Source: Rummeliibacillus suwonensis
GTDB lineage: Bacteria; Bacillota; Bacilli; Bacillales_A; Planococcaceae
DNA length: 64,000 nucleotides
Direction of reading: 5' to 3'
Assembly (NCBI RefSeq): GCF_007896435.1
Contig: NZ_VCBL01000001.1
Location: 2,169,078-2,233,077, forward strand
The translations under genes were made by a program, and so were the position numbers. The stretch's first letter is position 1. Every line of letters begins with the position of its first letter. The notes below the pieces were generated by a model that saw nothing but the letters and a program-made list of their open reading frames with translations, ran no database searches and was not told the DNA's origin. Below, one piece after another: positions 29,082 through 38,311 of this stretch.

Positions 29082-29832
29082 CTGTTATTTCTTCCTTCCG
29101 TAAAATCACCGTTAAGTTTGCAAAATTATTTTCTTGTTCAACAGCTACCACCTGCCGTTTCATCAATTCTAATAATGATAAAAACGTTACAACAAGTGTT
29201 CCTTTGTCTTCGTATGGAAATAGATCAAAAAAATCTGCACGACCATTCGCTATTTTTAAAACATCAACAACAGCGCGCATTTGATCTTTTATGGATATAT
29301 CTTGTTTTGTTACCGTTGTCGTAAGTGGTGCTTTTAAACGTTTGCGATTTAACATTTTTTGAAATGCTGCTACCATATCATAGACATTTACAGAAGTATC
29401 AAACAAAACTAGTTGTTCATCAGGCATATAAGCGGATAAATCTGCTGGAGGCCTTGTAAAATATTTTGTACGGGTTGTTTCCATTTTTTTTAAATTGATA
29501 GCTGCTTCTTTAAATTTTCGATATTCTATTAATCTTGCTACAAGTTCTTCTCGAGGGTCAGGTTCATCTATTTCAAACTCTTCTTCATCCAGCTCACCCT
29601 CGTGAATAGGAAGCAGCATTTTACTTTTAATGGCCAATAAAGTAGCTGCCATTACTAAGTATTCACTTGCTTCATTTAGCTCCAAAACTTGCATCGTTTG
29701 AATATGTTCCATATACTGTGCAGTAAGCTCAGCCATCGGGATATCGTATATATCGATTTCCAAGCGATGAATTAAATGTAATAATAAATCGAGAGGTCCT
29801 TCAAAAGCCTCTAGTTTCACTTCATATGACAT
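29053..29832 (-). CDS. scpA: Segregation and condensation protein A (kleisin)
   Basis: A 259-residue kleisin that bridges the two heads of the SMC dimer and binds ScpB. It starts YEVKLEAFEGPLDLLLHLIHRLEIDIYDIPMAELTAQYMEHI, the conserved SMC-binding helical domain. Its C-terminal winged helix ends RKEEITDEQLESIDE. The order scpA-scpB with overlapping frames is typical of Firmicutes. Confidence 0.95.
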   Translation of the reverse strand: MSYEVKLEAFEGPLDLLLHLIHRLEIDIYDIPMAELTAQYMEHIQTMQVLELNEASEYLVMAATLLAIKSKMLLPIHEGELDEEEFEIDEPDPREELVARLIEYRKFKEAAINLKKMETTRTKYFTRPPADLSAYMPDEQLVLFDTSVNVYDMVAAFQKMLNRKRLKAPLTTTVTKQDISIKDQMRAVVDVLKIANGRADFFDLFPYEDKGTLVVTFLSLLELMKRQVVAVEQENNFANLTVILRKEEITDEQLESIDE

Positions 29833-29888
29833 AGTTTACCACCTGACAATTTATCTTCAAAATTTAGTATAGAGGAAAGGTGAGCAAA

Positions 29889-30389
29889 ATGCATCCGATG
29901 CATCACCCTTTATTCATCCAATTTCTTACTTATTTCAATGGCAATCAAGATTATTTTGAATGTCATGAAGTTTTAGAGGAATATTGGAAAGAAGTCGCTC
30001 CAAAGGATAAAGCACATCCACTTACAGGATGGATTCAATTAGCAACAGGTCTTTATCACTGGAGAAGAAAAAATTTTAAGGGAGCCGAAACCATCTTAAA
30101 AAAAGCTGAACGAACATTAAGTGCCTCTATTTATGATCCGTTTTTAGAAGAAATAAATACATTCGATTTGTTGCAGCAGATTCATCTAACCCAAGAAAAA
30201 GTGACCGATCATAAACCGTATATTTGTTGGTATATTCATATTACTTCACCGGATTTAAAGATAAAAGTAGAACACTCTATCACTTTATTGCCACCAAGTG
30301 ACAACTATTTTCTTCAAAATAAACATATGCTAAGAGATCGTTCTAATATTCTTTCAGCTCGGGATGAAAAAAGAAGAAGCAGACATTAA
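29889..30389 (+). CDS. ypuF: DUF309 protein, YpuF-like
   Basis: A 166-residue soluble helical protein of the DUF309 family. The family signature FNGNQDYFECHEVLEEYWKE lies near the N-terminus, followed by GWIQLATGLYHWRRKNFKGA. The function of the family is unknown. I chose the ATG at 29889 (AGGAAAGG at good distance) over the GTG at 29880. It is transcribed away from scpA, exactly as ypuF is in B. subtilis. Confidence 0.82.
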   Translation: MHPMHHPLFIQFLTYFNGNQDYFECHEVLEEYWKEVAPKDKAHPLTGWIQLATGLYHWRRKNFKGAETILKKAERTLSASIYDPFLEEINTFDLLQQIHLTQEKVTDHKPYICWYIHITSPDLKIKVEHSITLLPPSDNYFLQNKHMLRDRSNILSARDEKRRSRH

Positions 30390-30757
30390 TACTCGTTGTC
30401 TGCTCCTTCTAACATCGTTAGACATTTTTGGATGAATGGTTCTGTTAAAGAGTCTGATGTGATGGAACCACATAAATCCATTTTTGAAAGCTGTCGAATC
30501 ATTTCTATTCCAAGTCCTTCTCCACGATGAGAAGGATCTACTGATATATGTCTAACAATCCATTGACTATCTTTTGTCTCAACACCAACAAGACCGATAT
30601 AATCTTCTGCTTGTTTCCATAAAAACAGCTGCCAGTTTGGATCAGAATTATATTTACAAATAGTCTCCTGTAGCTTTTTTACATCTTTATGTTCTGGCAT
30701 AAAAGACAAGAGCCCCATTGCAATTTTTTCGTATGCTTTCTTATAACGACATAACAT
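30386..30757 (-). CDS. ribT: RibT-like GNAT acetyltransferase
   Basis: A 123-residue single-domain GNAT protein that starts MLCRYKKAYEKIAMGLLSFMP, nearly the same as B. subtilis RibT. The acetyl-CoA-binding motif is VDPSHRGEGLGIEMI. In B. subtilis ribT is the last gene of the riboflavin operon; here the rest of that operon is not present, so ribT is separated from its usual neighbours. Its substrate is unknown. It converges on ypuF and their ends overlap by four bases. Confidence 0.88.
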   Translation of the reverse strand: MLCRYKKAYEKIAMGLLSFMPEHKDVKKLQETICKYNSDPNWQLFLWKQAEDYIGLVGVETKDSQWIVRHISVDPSHRGEGLGIEMIRQLSKMDLCGSITSDSLTEPFIQKCLTMLEGADNEY

Positions 30758-30849
30758 ATACTAGATCCCTCTTTTTTGCCTTTAAGTATCTTTGAATATC
30801 CTACACGAAAAGCAAAAAATGCGCAAATATTTTACCACTATTTAACAGT

Positions 30850-30942
30850 TTACTGTGGTGCTATAAAAAGCCAATAAATAGCTCCCCATATAAATGTTAT
30901 AACGAGTAAGGATATAAAAAGAATCATATTATTTTTTTTCAC
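30850..30942 (-). CDS. Possible small single-helix membrane protein
   Basis: A 30-codon frame starting with GTG at 30942 (or ATG at 30927, 25 codons). It encodes a hydrophobic helix, MILFISLLVITFIWGAIYWL, and stops at 30850. It overlaps the last codons of lysA, so it would be translated by coupling. There is no strong ribosome binding site. Membrane peptides of this size are common in Bacillales, but this one is not supported beyond its composition. Confidence 0.35.
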   Translation of the reverse strand: MKKNNMILFISLLVITFIWGAIYWLFIAPQ

Positions 30943-32266
30943 GTTCTAGTTGCCCCTCTCCAATCAATAGCGGAAGGTCTAACTTTACAAGATCTTCATA
31001 GCTTTCACGTTTCACTACTAACTGATGTTCCCCATTTTCAACAAACACAACAGCTGGTCTGGGTATTCTATTATAATTGCTTGCCATCGAATAGCCATAG
31101 GCCCCAGTACAAAATACGGCAAGAATATCGTTTGGTTCGGCTTCTGGTAAATGGATCTTTTCAATTAGTTTATCACCAGACTCACATAGTTTACCAGCGA
31201 TTGTATAAGTTTCTGTTGCAGGTTGTGTCATTTTGTTGGCAATTACCGCATCATACTTTGCCTCATAAAGAGCAGGTCGAATATTATCTGACATCCCTCC
31301 ATCGACAGCTAAGTATTTACGTACATTGGGAACTTCTTTTTGAGAGCCAATTGTATAAAGTGTCGTACCAGCATCCCCTACTAATGATCTTCCGGGTTCG
31401 ATCCAAATTTCAGGCATTGGAATATTCAAATTTTGTGCTTCTTGTTTAACAGTTTTTATCATATCATCCACATAAATACTAGGCTCTAAAGGTGTATCTT
31501 CGTCTGTATAACGAATCCCAAAACCACCACCTAGATTCAAAACACTCGTATGGAATTGATAGTTTTCTTGCCATTCTCCCATTTTATCTGCCAATTTTTT
31601 CGCTGCCAGTCGGAATGCTGCCGTATCAAAAATTTGTGAACCAATATGGCAATGCATACCTTGCAATTCTAGATAAGGATGATGGAGTAACTGTTGAAAA
31701 GCTTTATCAGCTTGACCATTATTTAGATCGAAGCCAAACTTTGAATCAGATTGACCTGTTGTAATAAAATCATGCGTATGTGCTTCTACTCCCGGTGTTA
31801 CACGAATTAAAACATGCATTTTTTGCTTTCTTTGCGTAGATAATTGTTTTAACACATCGATTTCATAAAAATTATCGATCACAATACATCCGATATTAGA
31901 TTCAAATGCAAATTCTAATTCATGCAAGCTCTTGTTATTTCCATGAAAATGTATCTTTTCACTTGGAAATCCTGCTTGTAGAGCCGTATACAACTCACCA
32001 CCAGAAACAACATCTACAGATAATCCTTCTTGTGCCGCCACCTGATAAATAGCCACAGTTGAAAATGCTTTACTAGCATAAGCAACCTGGGCTTTTACAG
32101 AAGCATTTTTAAAGGTATCGATAAAACCTCGCGCCCTTTTTCGAAATAACGCAATATCATAAACGAAAAGTGGTGTTCCATAGTTTTTTGCTAACTCTAC
32201 CGTATCAACTCCACCGATAGATAAATGATTTTTTTTTGTAATAGCTTGCGTCCCGTATAAATGCAT
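30929..32266 (-). CDS. lysA: Diaminopimelate decarboxylase
   Basis: A 445-residue PLP enzyme of the alanine-racemase fold that makes L-lysine from meso-diaminopimelate. Lys66 in YASKAFS carries PLP. HIGSQI, the glycine-rich phosphate loop GGGFGIRY, EPGRSLVGDAG and the catalytic Cys of CESGD are all present. The position next to spoVAF and sigF matches B. subtilis. Confidence 0.97.
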   Translation of the reverse strand: MHLYGTQAITKKNHLSIGGVDTVELAKNYGTPLFVYDIALFRKRARGFIDTFKNASVKAQVAYASKAFSTVAIYQVAAQEGLSVDVVSGGELYTALQAGFPSEKIHFHGNNKSLHELEFAFESNIGCIVIDNFYEIDVLKQLSTQRKQKMHVLIRVTPGVEAHTHDFITTGQSDSKFGFDLNNGQADKAFQQLLHHPYLELQGMHCHIGSQIFDTAAFRLAAKKLADKMGEWQENYQFHTSVLNLGGGFGIRYTDEDTPLEPSIYVDDMIKTVKQEAQNLNIPMPEIWIEPGRSLVGDAGTTLYTIGSQKEVPNVRKYLAVDGGMSDNIRPALYEAKYDAVIANKMTQPATETYTIAGKLCESGDKLIEKIHLPEAEPNDILAVFCTGAYGYSMASNYNRIPRPAVVFVENGEHQLVVKRESYEDLVKLDLPLLIGEGQLEREKK

Positions 32267-32361
32267 CTAATCTCTCCTATCGTGTTTCTCCAACATTTAA
32301 GAATACACGGAATTTTCTATATCATGAACTTTAACACGATAGAAGAGTATATGCAATGACC

Positions 32362-33936
32362 TCAGCTACGTCTTCTGTCCTTAGCTCCTACGATAAACGG
32401 CCTTGGTGAATCATGTGTCATCGGATAGCGAATCAATACATGTGCAAAGGCTACAGGATAAAAAGGAATCAGCGGCCATAAATACGGTACTCTCATTGGT
32501 CTTAACGATGCCATATACCAAATAATCGCGAAAATACCTATAAAGAAGCCATTTACCCCAAAGGCAGCTGTCAATAACAATAATATTATTCTAAAGATCT
32601 TAATGGATACACTCAATTCATACGATGGAATTGCAAATGTGAAGATAGCTGAAACGGCGGTATACAACACAACTTCTGCAGAGAACAATCCTACGTCAAT
32701 AGCAATTTGTCCAATAATAATCCCTGCAATCAGTCCCATTGCTGTGGATAGTGGGGTTGGTGTATGAATAGCTGCTAACCTCAAGAATTCTATACCAATA
32801 TCTGCAACCAAGATTTGAAGAAGGAGAGGAACTGAGGTTTTTTTATTAATACCGATAAAATCCATAAAAGAAGGAACATATTCAGGATGCTTGATCATCA
32901 AAAACCATAGAGGCAATAAAAAGAAACTCAGAAATACCCCTAAAAAACGTAATGCATGAACAATCGTTCCAATAGCAGGTGCCTGTCTATATTCTTCTGC
33001 ATGCTGCAAATGATGAAAAAATGTAATGGGCACTATTATAATAGAGGGAGATGTGTCAACCATAATGGCGATATGCCCTTCTAATATATGCGCTGCCACT
33101 ATATCAGGTCTTTCGCTATAACGCACAAACGGCAAAGGATGAAAACCCTGTTTAATCAACCATTCTTCCAATGACTTATCTGCCATTGTCAACCCATCAT
33201 GTTTTATCTCCTTTAGACGTTCTCTTATAAAATTTAAATGCTCCTCGTTCGCAACATTTTTCAAATAAATAATCGCTACATCCATTTGACTTCGAACAGT
33301 TTCTTGATGCAGTTCAAAGCGTAAAGATACATCACGTATTCTTCTACGGATTAAGCCTGTATTTTGAATAATATTCTCCGTGAACCCATCTCTAGAGCCA
33401 CGAATAACTTTTTCATTATCAGGTTCTTCAGGGGTTCTCCCTGGATAACTCCTCAAATCTGCTGTAAAAGCAATGCCAGATGGTGTAATAAAAGCCACCT
33501 GGCCGCTCATGACAGCTGTTAATAATTTATCTTTTGAAGTTTGTAGCTCCCATGCGAAAAAAGGAAACGATTCAAAAAAATAATCAGCTTCCGCCTGTAT
33601 CGTTTCTTTCTTTTCATAGGCTTTCGTATTCTCTGTGTCCTCTAATTCATCTTGAAAGTCAGCTTTATCCTTAGATTTAGGCTGTGCTGATCCTGTTGGA
33701 AATTTATTTCTTTCGTATACTGCTGTTGGTTGCATTGCCGTCAATAATCGAGTGTAATTTTGACTGTCGATTAAACCATTAATATTAATGGTAAATACAT
33801 CCATATTATGAACATGGATATACTTCATATTGATATCGAAGCTTTCACTTTTCCCAAATTGGGAAATCATGAAAGCTTCTGCTGCTTCGTTATTATGAAA
33901 AATTGCTTGTGTTTCACTATTGGTACCACTACTCAT
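32362..33936 (-). CDS. spoVAF: SpoVAF-type spore membrane protein (GerA family)
   Basis: A 524-residue protein of the GerA/SpoVAF family. The N-terminal ~300 residues are soluble and contain the family motifs FPFFAWELQTSKDKLLTAVMSG and VRGSRDGFTENI-like VIRGSRDGFTENI. About five membrane helices follow at 320-490. SpoVAF forms a channel-related complex in the spore inner membrane. Position next to sigF and lysA favours SpoVAF over a germinant receptor A subunit. The ATG lies inside the last codons of sigF (eight-base overlap), and the spoVAA-spoVAE genes that separate them in B. subtilis are missing. The N-terminus is longer than usual. Confidence 0.85.
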   Translation of the reverse strand: MSSGTNSETQAIFHNNEAAEAFMISQFGKSESFDINMKYIHVHNMDVFTININGLIDSQNYTRLLTAMQPTAVYERNKFPTGSAQPKSKDKADFQDELEDTENTKAYEKKETIQAEADYFFESFPFFAWELQTSKDKLLTAVMSGQVAFITPSGIAFTADLRSYPGRTPEEPDNEKVIRGSRDGFTENIIQNTGLIRRRIRDVSLRFELHQETVRSQMDVAIIYLKNVANEEHLNFIRERLKEIKHDGLTMADKSLEEWLIKQGFHPLPFVRYSERPDIVAAHILEGHIAIMVDTSPSIIIVPITFFHHLQHAEEYRQAPAIGTIVHALRFLGVFLSFFLLPLWFLMIKHPEYVPSFMDFIGINKKTSVPLLLQILVADIGIEFLRLAAIHTPTPLSTAMGLIAGIIIGQIAIDVGLFSAEVVLYTAVSAIFTFAIPSYELSVSIKIFRIILLLLTAAFGVNGFFIGIFAIIWYMASLRPMRVPYLWPLIPFYPVAFAHVLIRYPMTHDSPRPFIVGAKDRRRS

Positions 33937-34729
33937 GATCTGCCACCTTTACCAATTGTTCATATTGCTGATCTGTTAACCAAATCTTCAACTGTGCTAG
34001 AATCCGCTTTTCCAAACGTGAAACTTGAACCTGTGATATTCCCAATCGTTCTGCAATATCACTTTGAGTACAGTCAAGATAGTAGCGTAAGTAAATGACA
34101 GACTGTTCGCGTTTTCCTAACCTTTCCAGCATGTCCTTTAAAGGAATATGTTCAAATGGCTTTTCTGATCTTTCGTCTTTCATCTGATCCATTAAACTAA
34201 TTGGATCACCATCACTTTCAAAAATTTGCTCATGAAGTGATGCCGGATCACGTAAGGCATCACTTGCCATAGTGATATCATCGATGGATACATCTAATAT
34301 TGTTGCCAACTCTTGAAGGGTCGGTGGTCTTTCATGATCTTTTAGAAAATCATCTGAGGCATGACGGATCTTATAATTCAATTCACGAATAGAGCGACTG
34401 ACTTTTACCATACCATCATCACGTAGAAATCTTTGAATCTCTCCAATAATCATCGGTACGGCATATGTCGAAAATTTTACAGGATAAGAGAGATCGAATT
34501 TATCGACAGATTTCATCAGTCCAATACAGCCAATTTGAAAAAGATCTTCTAAATCGGCACCCCTTGAAGTAAAACGTTGAACAATTGACCATACAAGTCT
34601 AGTATTACCTTCTACCATCTCTTTTCTTGCTGTTTCATCCCCTGCCTGCGCTAATTTAATAAGCTCTCTCATTCTTTCCTGTGTCAGAAGTTCTTTTGAC
34701 GCTTGCGGGTTTGATGCCATTGTCCTCAC
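33929..34729 (-). CDS. sigF: RNA polymerase sigma-F factor
   Basis: A 266-residue sigma-70-type factor that starts forespore-specific transcription. Region 2 is LVWSIVQRFTSRGADLEDLFQIGCIGLMKSVDKFDLS with FSTYAVPMIIGEIQRFLRDDG. Region 4 is YYLDCTQSDIAERLGISQVQVSRLEKRIL. Third gene of the spoIIA operon: spoIIAB overlaps its start by four bases. SpoIIAB holds it inactive until the polar septum forms. Confidence 0.97.
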   Translation of the reverse strand: MRTMASNPQASKELLTQERMRELIKLAQAGDETARKEMVEGNTRLVWSIVQRFTSRGADLEDLFQIGCIGLMKSVDKFDLSYPVKFSTYAVPMIIGEIQRFLRDDGMVKVSRSIRELNYKIRHASDDFLKDHERPPTLQELATILDVSIDDITMASDALRDPASLHEQIFESDGDPISLMDQMKDERSEKPFEHIPLKDMLERLGKREQSVIYLRYYLDCTQSDIAERLGISQVQVSRLEKRILAQLKIWLTDQQYEQLVKVADHE

Positions 34730-35172
34730 CTTACATATAGCGGCTCTTCTACTGGTTGAAAGTTTTTCTTAAAGGTGACAGCCGTTCCTTTCCCAGGTTC
34801 TGATTGTACAGTCAATTGATCCGTAAAGCTCTCCATAATTGTAAAGCCCATTCCTGACCGTTCTAACATTGGCTTTGTCGTATATAAAGGTTCCATCGCT
34901 TTTGTCACATCTTCTATTCCTACACCTTGATCTAAAATAGTGATCGTAATTTCTCTTCCTTGACGTGATGCCTGAATCGTAACAATACCATTCGGGTTTT
35001 CATCATAGCCATGTATAATGGCATTCGTAACTGCCTCAGATACAACCGTTTTAATTTCTGATAATTCTTCGATTGTTGGATCTAATACAGAAAGAAAACT
35101 GGTAATGGCGATTCTAGCAAGCGCCTCATTATCACTAATAGCTAAAAAAGATAGCGTCATTTCGTTATCCAT
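34726..35172 (-). CDS. spoIIAB: Anti-sigma-F factor / serine kinase
   Basis: A 148-residue GHKL kinase. The ATP-binding boxes are EAVTNAIIHGYDENP, LDQGVGIED and GMGFTIMESF. It binds sigma-F and phosphorylates SpoIIAA. Start and stop overlap both neighbours in the operon, so the three products are made in fixed ratio. Confidence 0.97.
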   Translation of the reverse strand: MDNEMTLSFLAISDNEALARIAITSFLSVLDPTIEELSEIKTVVSEAVTNAIIHGYDENPNGIVTIQASRQGREITITILDQGVGIEDVTKAMEPLYTTKPMLERSGMGFTIMESFTDQLTVQSEPGKGTAVTFKKNFQPVEEPLYVR

Positions 35173-35518
35173 GTAGAATCCCTCCTAAACTTTGGATAGC
35201 TTCCTGTTCTGTATCATGCCAAATATATTTTCCTAATCCTGAAAACTGAAAAATTTTCTCCATTGTTGAAGAAGGTTTGATGATTAAAGTACGACCATTG
35301 TGTACTTGAAGATCTCTCATTCTCCCCAAGATTAGTCCTACACCTGCACTATCCATAAACTGTAGCCCCTCTAAGTTCCAAATAATATCTTGTACATAAC
35401 CACTGTAAATAGCCTGCGAAATATCTTCTCGGATATGACGAGCTGCATGGTGATCCAGCTCTCCTCCTAATCTAATAATCGCAATTTTTTCTGATGTAAT
35501 TTCAATATGGTGCTGCAT
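35165..35518 (-). CDS. spoIIAA: Anti-sigma-F factor antagonist
   Basis: A 117-residue STAS-domain protein. The phosphorylated serine is Ser57 in FMDSAGVGLILGR. The dephosphorylated form displaces sigma-F from SpoIIAB. It is the first gene of the operon, with AAAGGAGG upstream of the ATG and a sigma-H-like promoter about 25-50 bases further up. In B. subtilis dacF precedes it, but here that place is taken by a broken vanZ-like gene. Confidence 0.97.
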   Translation of the reverse strand: MQHHIEITSEKIAIIRLGGELDHHAARHIREDISQAIYSGYVQDIIWNLEGLQFMDSAGVGLILGRMRDLQVHNGRTLIIKPSSTMEKIFQFSGLGKYIWHDTEQEAIQSLGGILHG

Positions 35519-35540
35519 TTACATACCTCCTTTTCAAAGA

Positions 35541-35570
35541 CTATTCTACGGAAGAATAGGAGAATCCTAC
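35541..35570 (-). promoter_or_regulatory. Sigma-H-type promoter of the spoIIA operon
   Basis: On the minus strand, GTAGGATTC (35562-35570) and GTAGAATAG (35541-35549) are 12 bases apart. They fit the sigma-H consensus RNAGGAWWW-N11-12-RNNGAATWW with one mismatch in each box. Confidence 0.65.
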
Positions 35571-35768
35571 GTCCTGACAATTTAACAATCAAAACGCTAA
35601 AGATAGAAAAAATACGACATACCATCCATTAGTATGGATTTAAATATCCTTTTTTAATCAGGTGAAACATTTAAAATAAAAAATATTTGAATGTTTTTAT
35701 CAGGCGTGTTGATAAGGAAAATATTCCAGCATTTTAGGGCTTTGAAAGGAAAAGTCTGCCTGGATAAT

Positions 35769-35815
35769 AAAAAAACGATAATCTTTTATCTGTCATTTTG
35801 ACAAAAGATTATCGC
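35769..35815 (-). terminator. Terminator of the vanZ-like pseudogene
   Basis: CGATAATCTTTT and AAAAGATTATCG arms followed on the minus strand by seven T residues. Confidence 0.85.
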
Positions 35816-36045
35816 TTTAAATTTAAAAATTATTCTTATTTAACAAAGTAAAAGTCTTTGGGTGTTTATAATGGTTGATCAACAATATAGTCATTCTTCC
35901 TAACAAATATCCAAGTATTCCTCCTAAAACGTTGAATACTAAACTTTTTAGAAACATGCCATTATTTAAATCCCAGACTAAACCAAATGATTCAAATGCA
36001 AGACGAAGAATTTCGATTGCTATACAGCTTAAAATCACACTAGGT

Positions 36046-36200
36046 ATAAAGTGAAACTCCATCAGTGGGGGGTTTTCTTCTCCCACTGATGGTTAGCTGA
36101 ACCAATCGGGCTTTTACGGGCAGTTGATCCCCCATCTATTCTTTCTCGTTTCTCTCTAAATCTTGATATGGGGTCTTATTGCCCGTTAAAGCGGGATAAC
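36046..36200 (+). repeat. Family A repeat, copy A6 (inside vanZ-like gene)
   Basis: A 155-bp copy without the double-hairpin insert. Flanks are ATAAA and ATAAC. It is inserted in the vanZ-like reading frame. Confidence 0.87.
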
Positions 36201-36446
36201 TTTTTTCAAGTTATTTAACTTGAAAAGAATCGAAAGATAGATACCAAAAGGACAAATAATAGCAAATTATAAAAAACAGCTGAAGGAAAATTGATCGTAG
36301 TCTTATCGAACATAAAATCATATACGCCAAACCATTCCAACGATGAAGTAAAAATGGCTGATGTATCATTTCGACTTTGCATAGGAAGGGTAATCCCTCC
36401 AAATTTTATTTGAATCAGACTTAATAAGTAAAATAAGAAACTGTAT

Positions 36447-36695
36447 CAGGCGTGTTGATTATCCAATTTAATCCATGAAAATAGGGGAATTTGTTGATTT
36501 CCGCTCCGGCTTGCTCGCTTTCCTCGGGCAAATGCTGAGCCTCCTCGCTACGCTGCGGGGGTCTCATCTATTCGCTTTTCCAGCGTGAGTCGAGCAAGCC
36601 TCCGCTCCAATCTATATAAATGGTCTTAAAAATACAGAGTTTTTCAAAAACTATGACAAACAAACACCCCTAATTTTGTCAAATCAACACGCGTG
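36447..36695. mobile_element. Family B MITE, copy B4, with 9-bp target duplication
   Basis: Left end CAGGCGTGTTGATT, right end AATCAACACGCGTG. The 9-bp direct repeat AAACTGTAT is at 36438-36446 and 36696-36704. The 249-bp element has no gene. Its interior holds GC-rich inverted segments (GCGGCTTGCTCG-like). It disrupts the vanZ-like gene. Confidence 0.88.
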
Positions 36696-36993
36696 AAACT
36701 GTATAGTATTATTCGTTTTGTATGACTCATCCTCGGTTTCCTAAAGAAATCCAAAAATATGTCTATAAAAATATAGAGAAGTAATAATGAGAATCCCCAG
36801 GATATAATATTGTGCAGAACATACGTAGACATATTTTATCCTCCTACACTCTTAAATTACAGGTATTCTTGAAAAATTTTAAGTTTGCTATTTTTCTTTT
36901 ACAGTCCATGACTTCAAACTCTAGTATTAAATAATTTTCGTTATAGAACCACCTTTGATCACTATCTATTTTTCTTTAGACTAGGATACTAGA

Positions 36994-38298
36994 TCATTCG
37001 GTAATCATTGCTTCAATCAATTTTGGTGCTGTGACTTCTACTGAAGAAAGTTCGATATTTGCATAAATTTTTTCAATTACTTCTTGAACGTTTTCACGAT
37101 TAGAGTAGATTGTAACAAGAGATTCCCCCATTTTTACTGAATCCCCTACTTTTTTATGTAATACTAATCCAACTGCTAGATCAATCTCAGATTCTTTTGT
37201 TGCACGTCCTGCCCCTAATAGCATTGCAGCTGTACCGATTTCATCTGCAACAATATGACTGATAAATCCACATTCTTTTGCGGGTACTTCGAATAGATAT
37301 TTGGCTTGAGGAAGTAATGCTGGATGATCCACGACTGCAGGATTGCCACCTTGAGCTTGGATGAATTTTTTAAATGCATCCAGTGCTGCGCCATTTTTAA
37401 TGACTTCTTCCAATTGTTTTCGTGCCTCTTCTATGGTTGCTGTTTTACCTCCAAGGACAACCATTTGGGAACCTAAAGTTAAACAAAGTTCCGTTAAATC
37501 TTTGGGGCCTCTGCCATTCAAAGTATCAATGGCTTCCTTCACTTCTAATGCATTGCCAATCGCATAACCGAGTGGTTGATTCATATCAGAGATGATCGCC
37601 ATTGTTTTACGCCCTACGTTTTTACCGATTTGAACCATCGCATGTGCCAATTTTTTTGAGTCTTCAACCGTTTTCATGAATGCCCCATCTCCCGTTTTAA
37701 CATCTAAAACGATGGCATCTGCACCGGCTGCAATTTTTTTACTCATGATAGAACTGGCGATCAATGGGATACTTGGTACAGTACCTGTTACATCTCGTAA
37801 AGCATAGAGTTTTTTATCTGCTGGAGTTAAGTTGCTACTTTGGCCTATTACCGCTAATTTGATATCATTGACCTGTTGGGTGAATTGTTCTGTCGTTAGT
37901 TCTACATGGAATCCTTCAATCGATTCTAATTTATCGATTGTCCCACCAGTATGTCCTAAGCCTCGACCGCTCATTTTCGCAACAGGAACCCCCACCGCAG
38001 CTACTAAAGGTCCTAAAACAAGTGTGGTTGTATCCCCTACTCCACCTGTCGAATGCTTATCTACCTTGATTCCTTCAATACGGGACAAATCGATTTGATC
38101 TCCTGATTCAACCATAGCCATTGTTAAATCAGCTCGTTCTCGATCTGTCATATCTTGAAAGTAAATAGCCATTGCCAAACTGCTTGCTTGATAATCAGGA
38201 ATACTCCCTTTTGTATAACCATCAATGAAGAAACGAATCTCTTCTGTAGTTAGTTCATAGCCATCACGTTTCTTTTCAATAATATCCACCATTCTCAT
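36994..38298 (-). CDS. pdp: Pyrimidine-nucleoside phosphorylase
   Basis: A 434-residue enzyme that cleaves uridine, deoxyuridine and thymidine to base and (deoxy)ribose 1-phosphate. The family signature [19 protein letters not shown] is at about residues 106-124, with [18 protein letters not shown] before it. The N-terminal [28 protein letters not shown] matches B. subtilis Pdp closely. It follows deoB after 13 bases, so salvage of the sugar is in the same transcript. A purine nucleoside phosphorylase stands here in B. subtilis and has been replaced. Confidence 0.96.
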   Translation of the reverse strand: MRMVDIIEKKRDGYELTTEEIRFFIDGYTKGSIPDYQASSLAMAIYFQDMTDRERADLTMAMVESGDQIDLSRIEGIKVDKHSTGGVGDTTTLVLGPLVAAVGVPVAKMSGRGLGHTGGTIDKLESIEGFHVELTTEQFTQQVNDIKLAVIGQSSNLTPADKKLYALRDVTGTVPSIPLIASSIMSKKIAAGADAIVLDVKTGDGAFMKTVEDSKKLAHAMVQIGKNVGRKTMAIISDMNQPLGYAIGNALEVKEAIDTLNGRGPKDLTELCLTLGSQMVVLGGKTATIEEARKQLEEVIKNGAALDAFKKFIQAQGGNPAVVDHPALLPQAKYLFEVPAKECGFISHIVADEIGTAAMLLGAGRATKESEIDLAVGLVLHKKVGDSVKMGESLVTIYSNRENVQEVIEKIYANIELSSVEVTAPKLIEAMITE

Positions 38299-38311
38299 GA
38301 TATCACCCTAC

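Larger units (their letters stand above)
35823..36832 (-). pseudogene. VanZ-like membrane protein gene, broken by two repeats and a frameshift
   Basis: The gene begins at the ATG at 36832 (TAGGAGG upstream) and encodes a membrane protein. At codon ~46 it is cut by MITE copy B4. Removing B4 and one of the 9-bp duplications restores the frame: ...RIILYSFLFYLLSLIQIKF and then GGITLP. The frame continues to FFSS, where a one-base shift is needed to reach the FKLNNLKKV segment. Family A copy A6 then interrupts (36046-36200), and the frame resumes as IPSVILSCIAIEILRL with NVLGGILGYLLGR near the end. This order and the last two motifs are those of VanZ-family proteins. Both insertions are visible in the sequence; the family call is by eye. 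Confidence 0.75.

Noticed and set aside
32362-33936. Germinant receptor A subunit (gerA type) instead of spoVAF
   Set aside because: No gerB/gerC genes follow, and the sigF-lysA neighbourhood is that of spoVAF.
35701-35713. Complete family B element next to spoIIAA
   Set aside because: Only one end (CAGGCGTGTTGAT) is present; no matching second end or target duplication was found.
36211-36402. 63-codon minus-strand ORF
   Set aside because: It is another frame of the vanZ-like pseudogene; the frame joined across B4 carries the conserved sequence.
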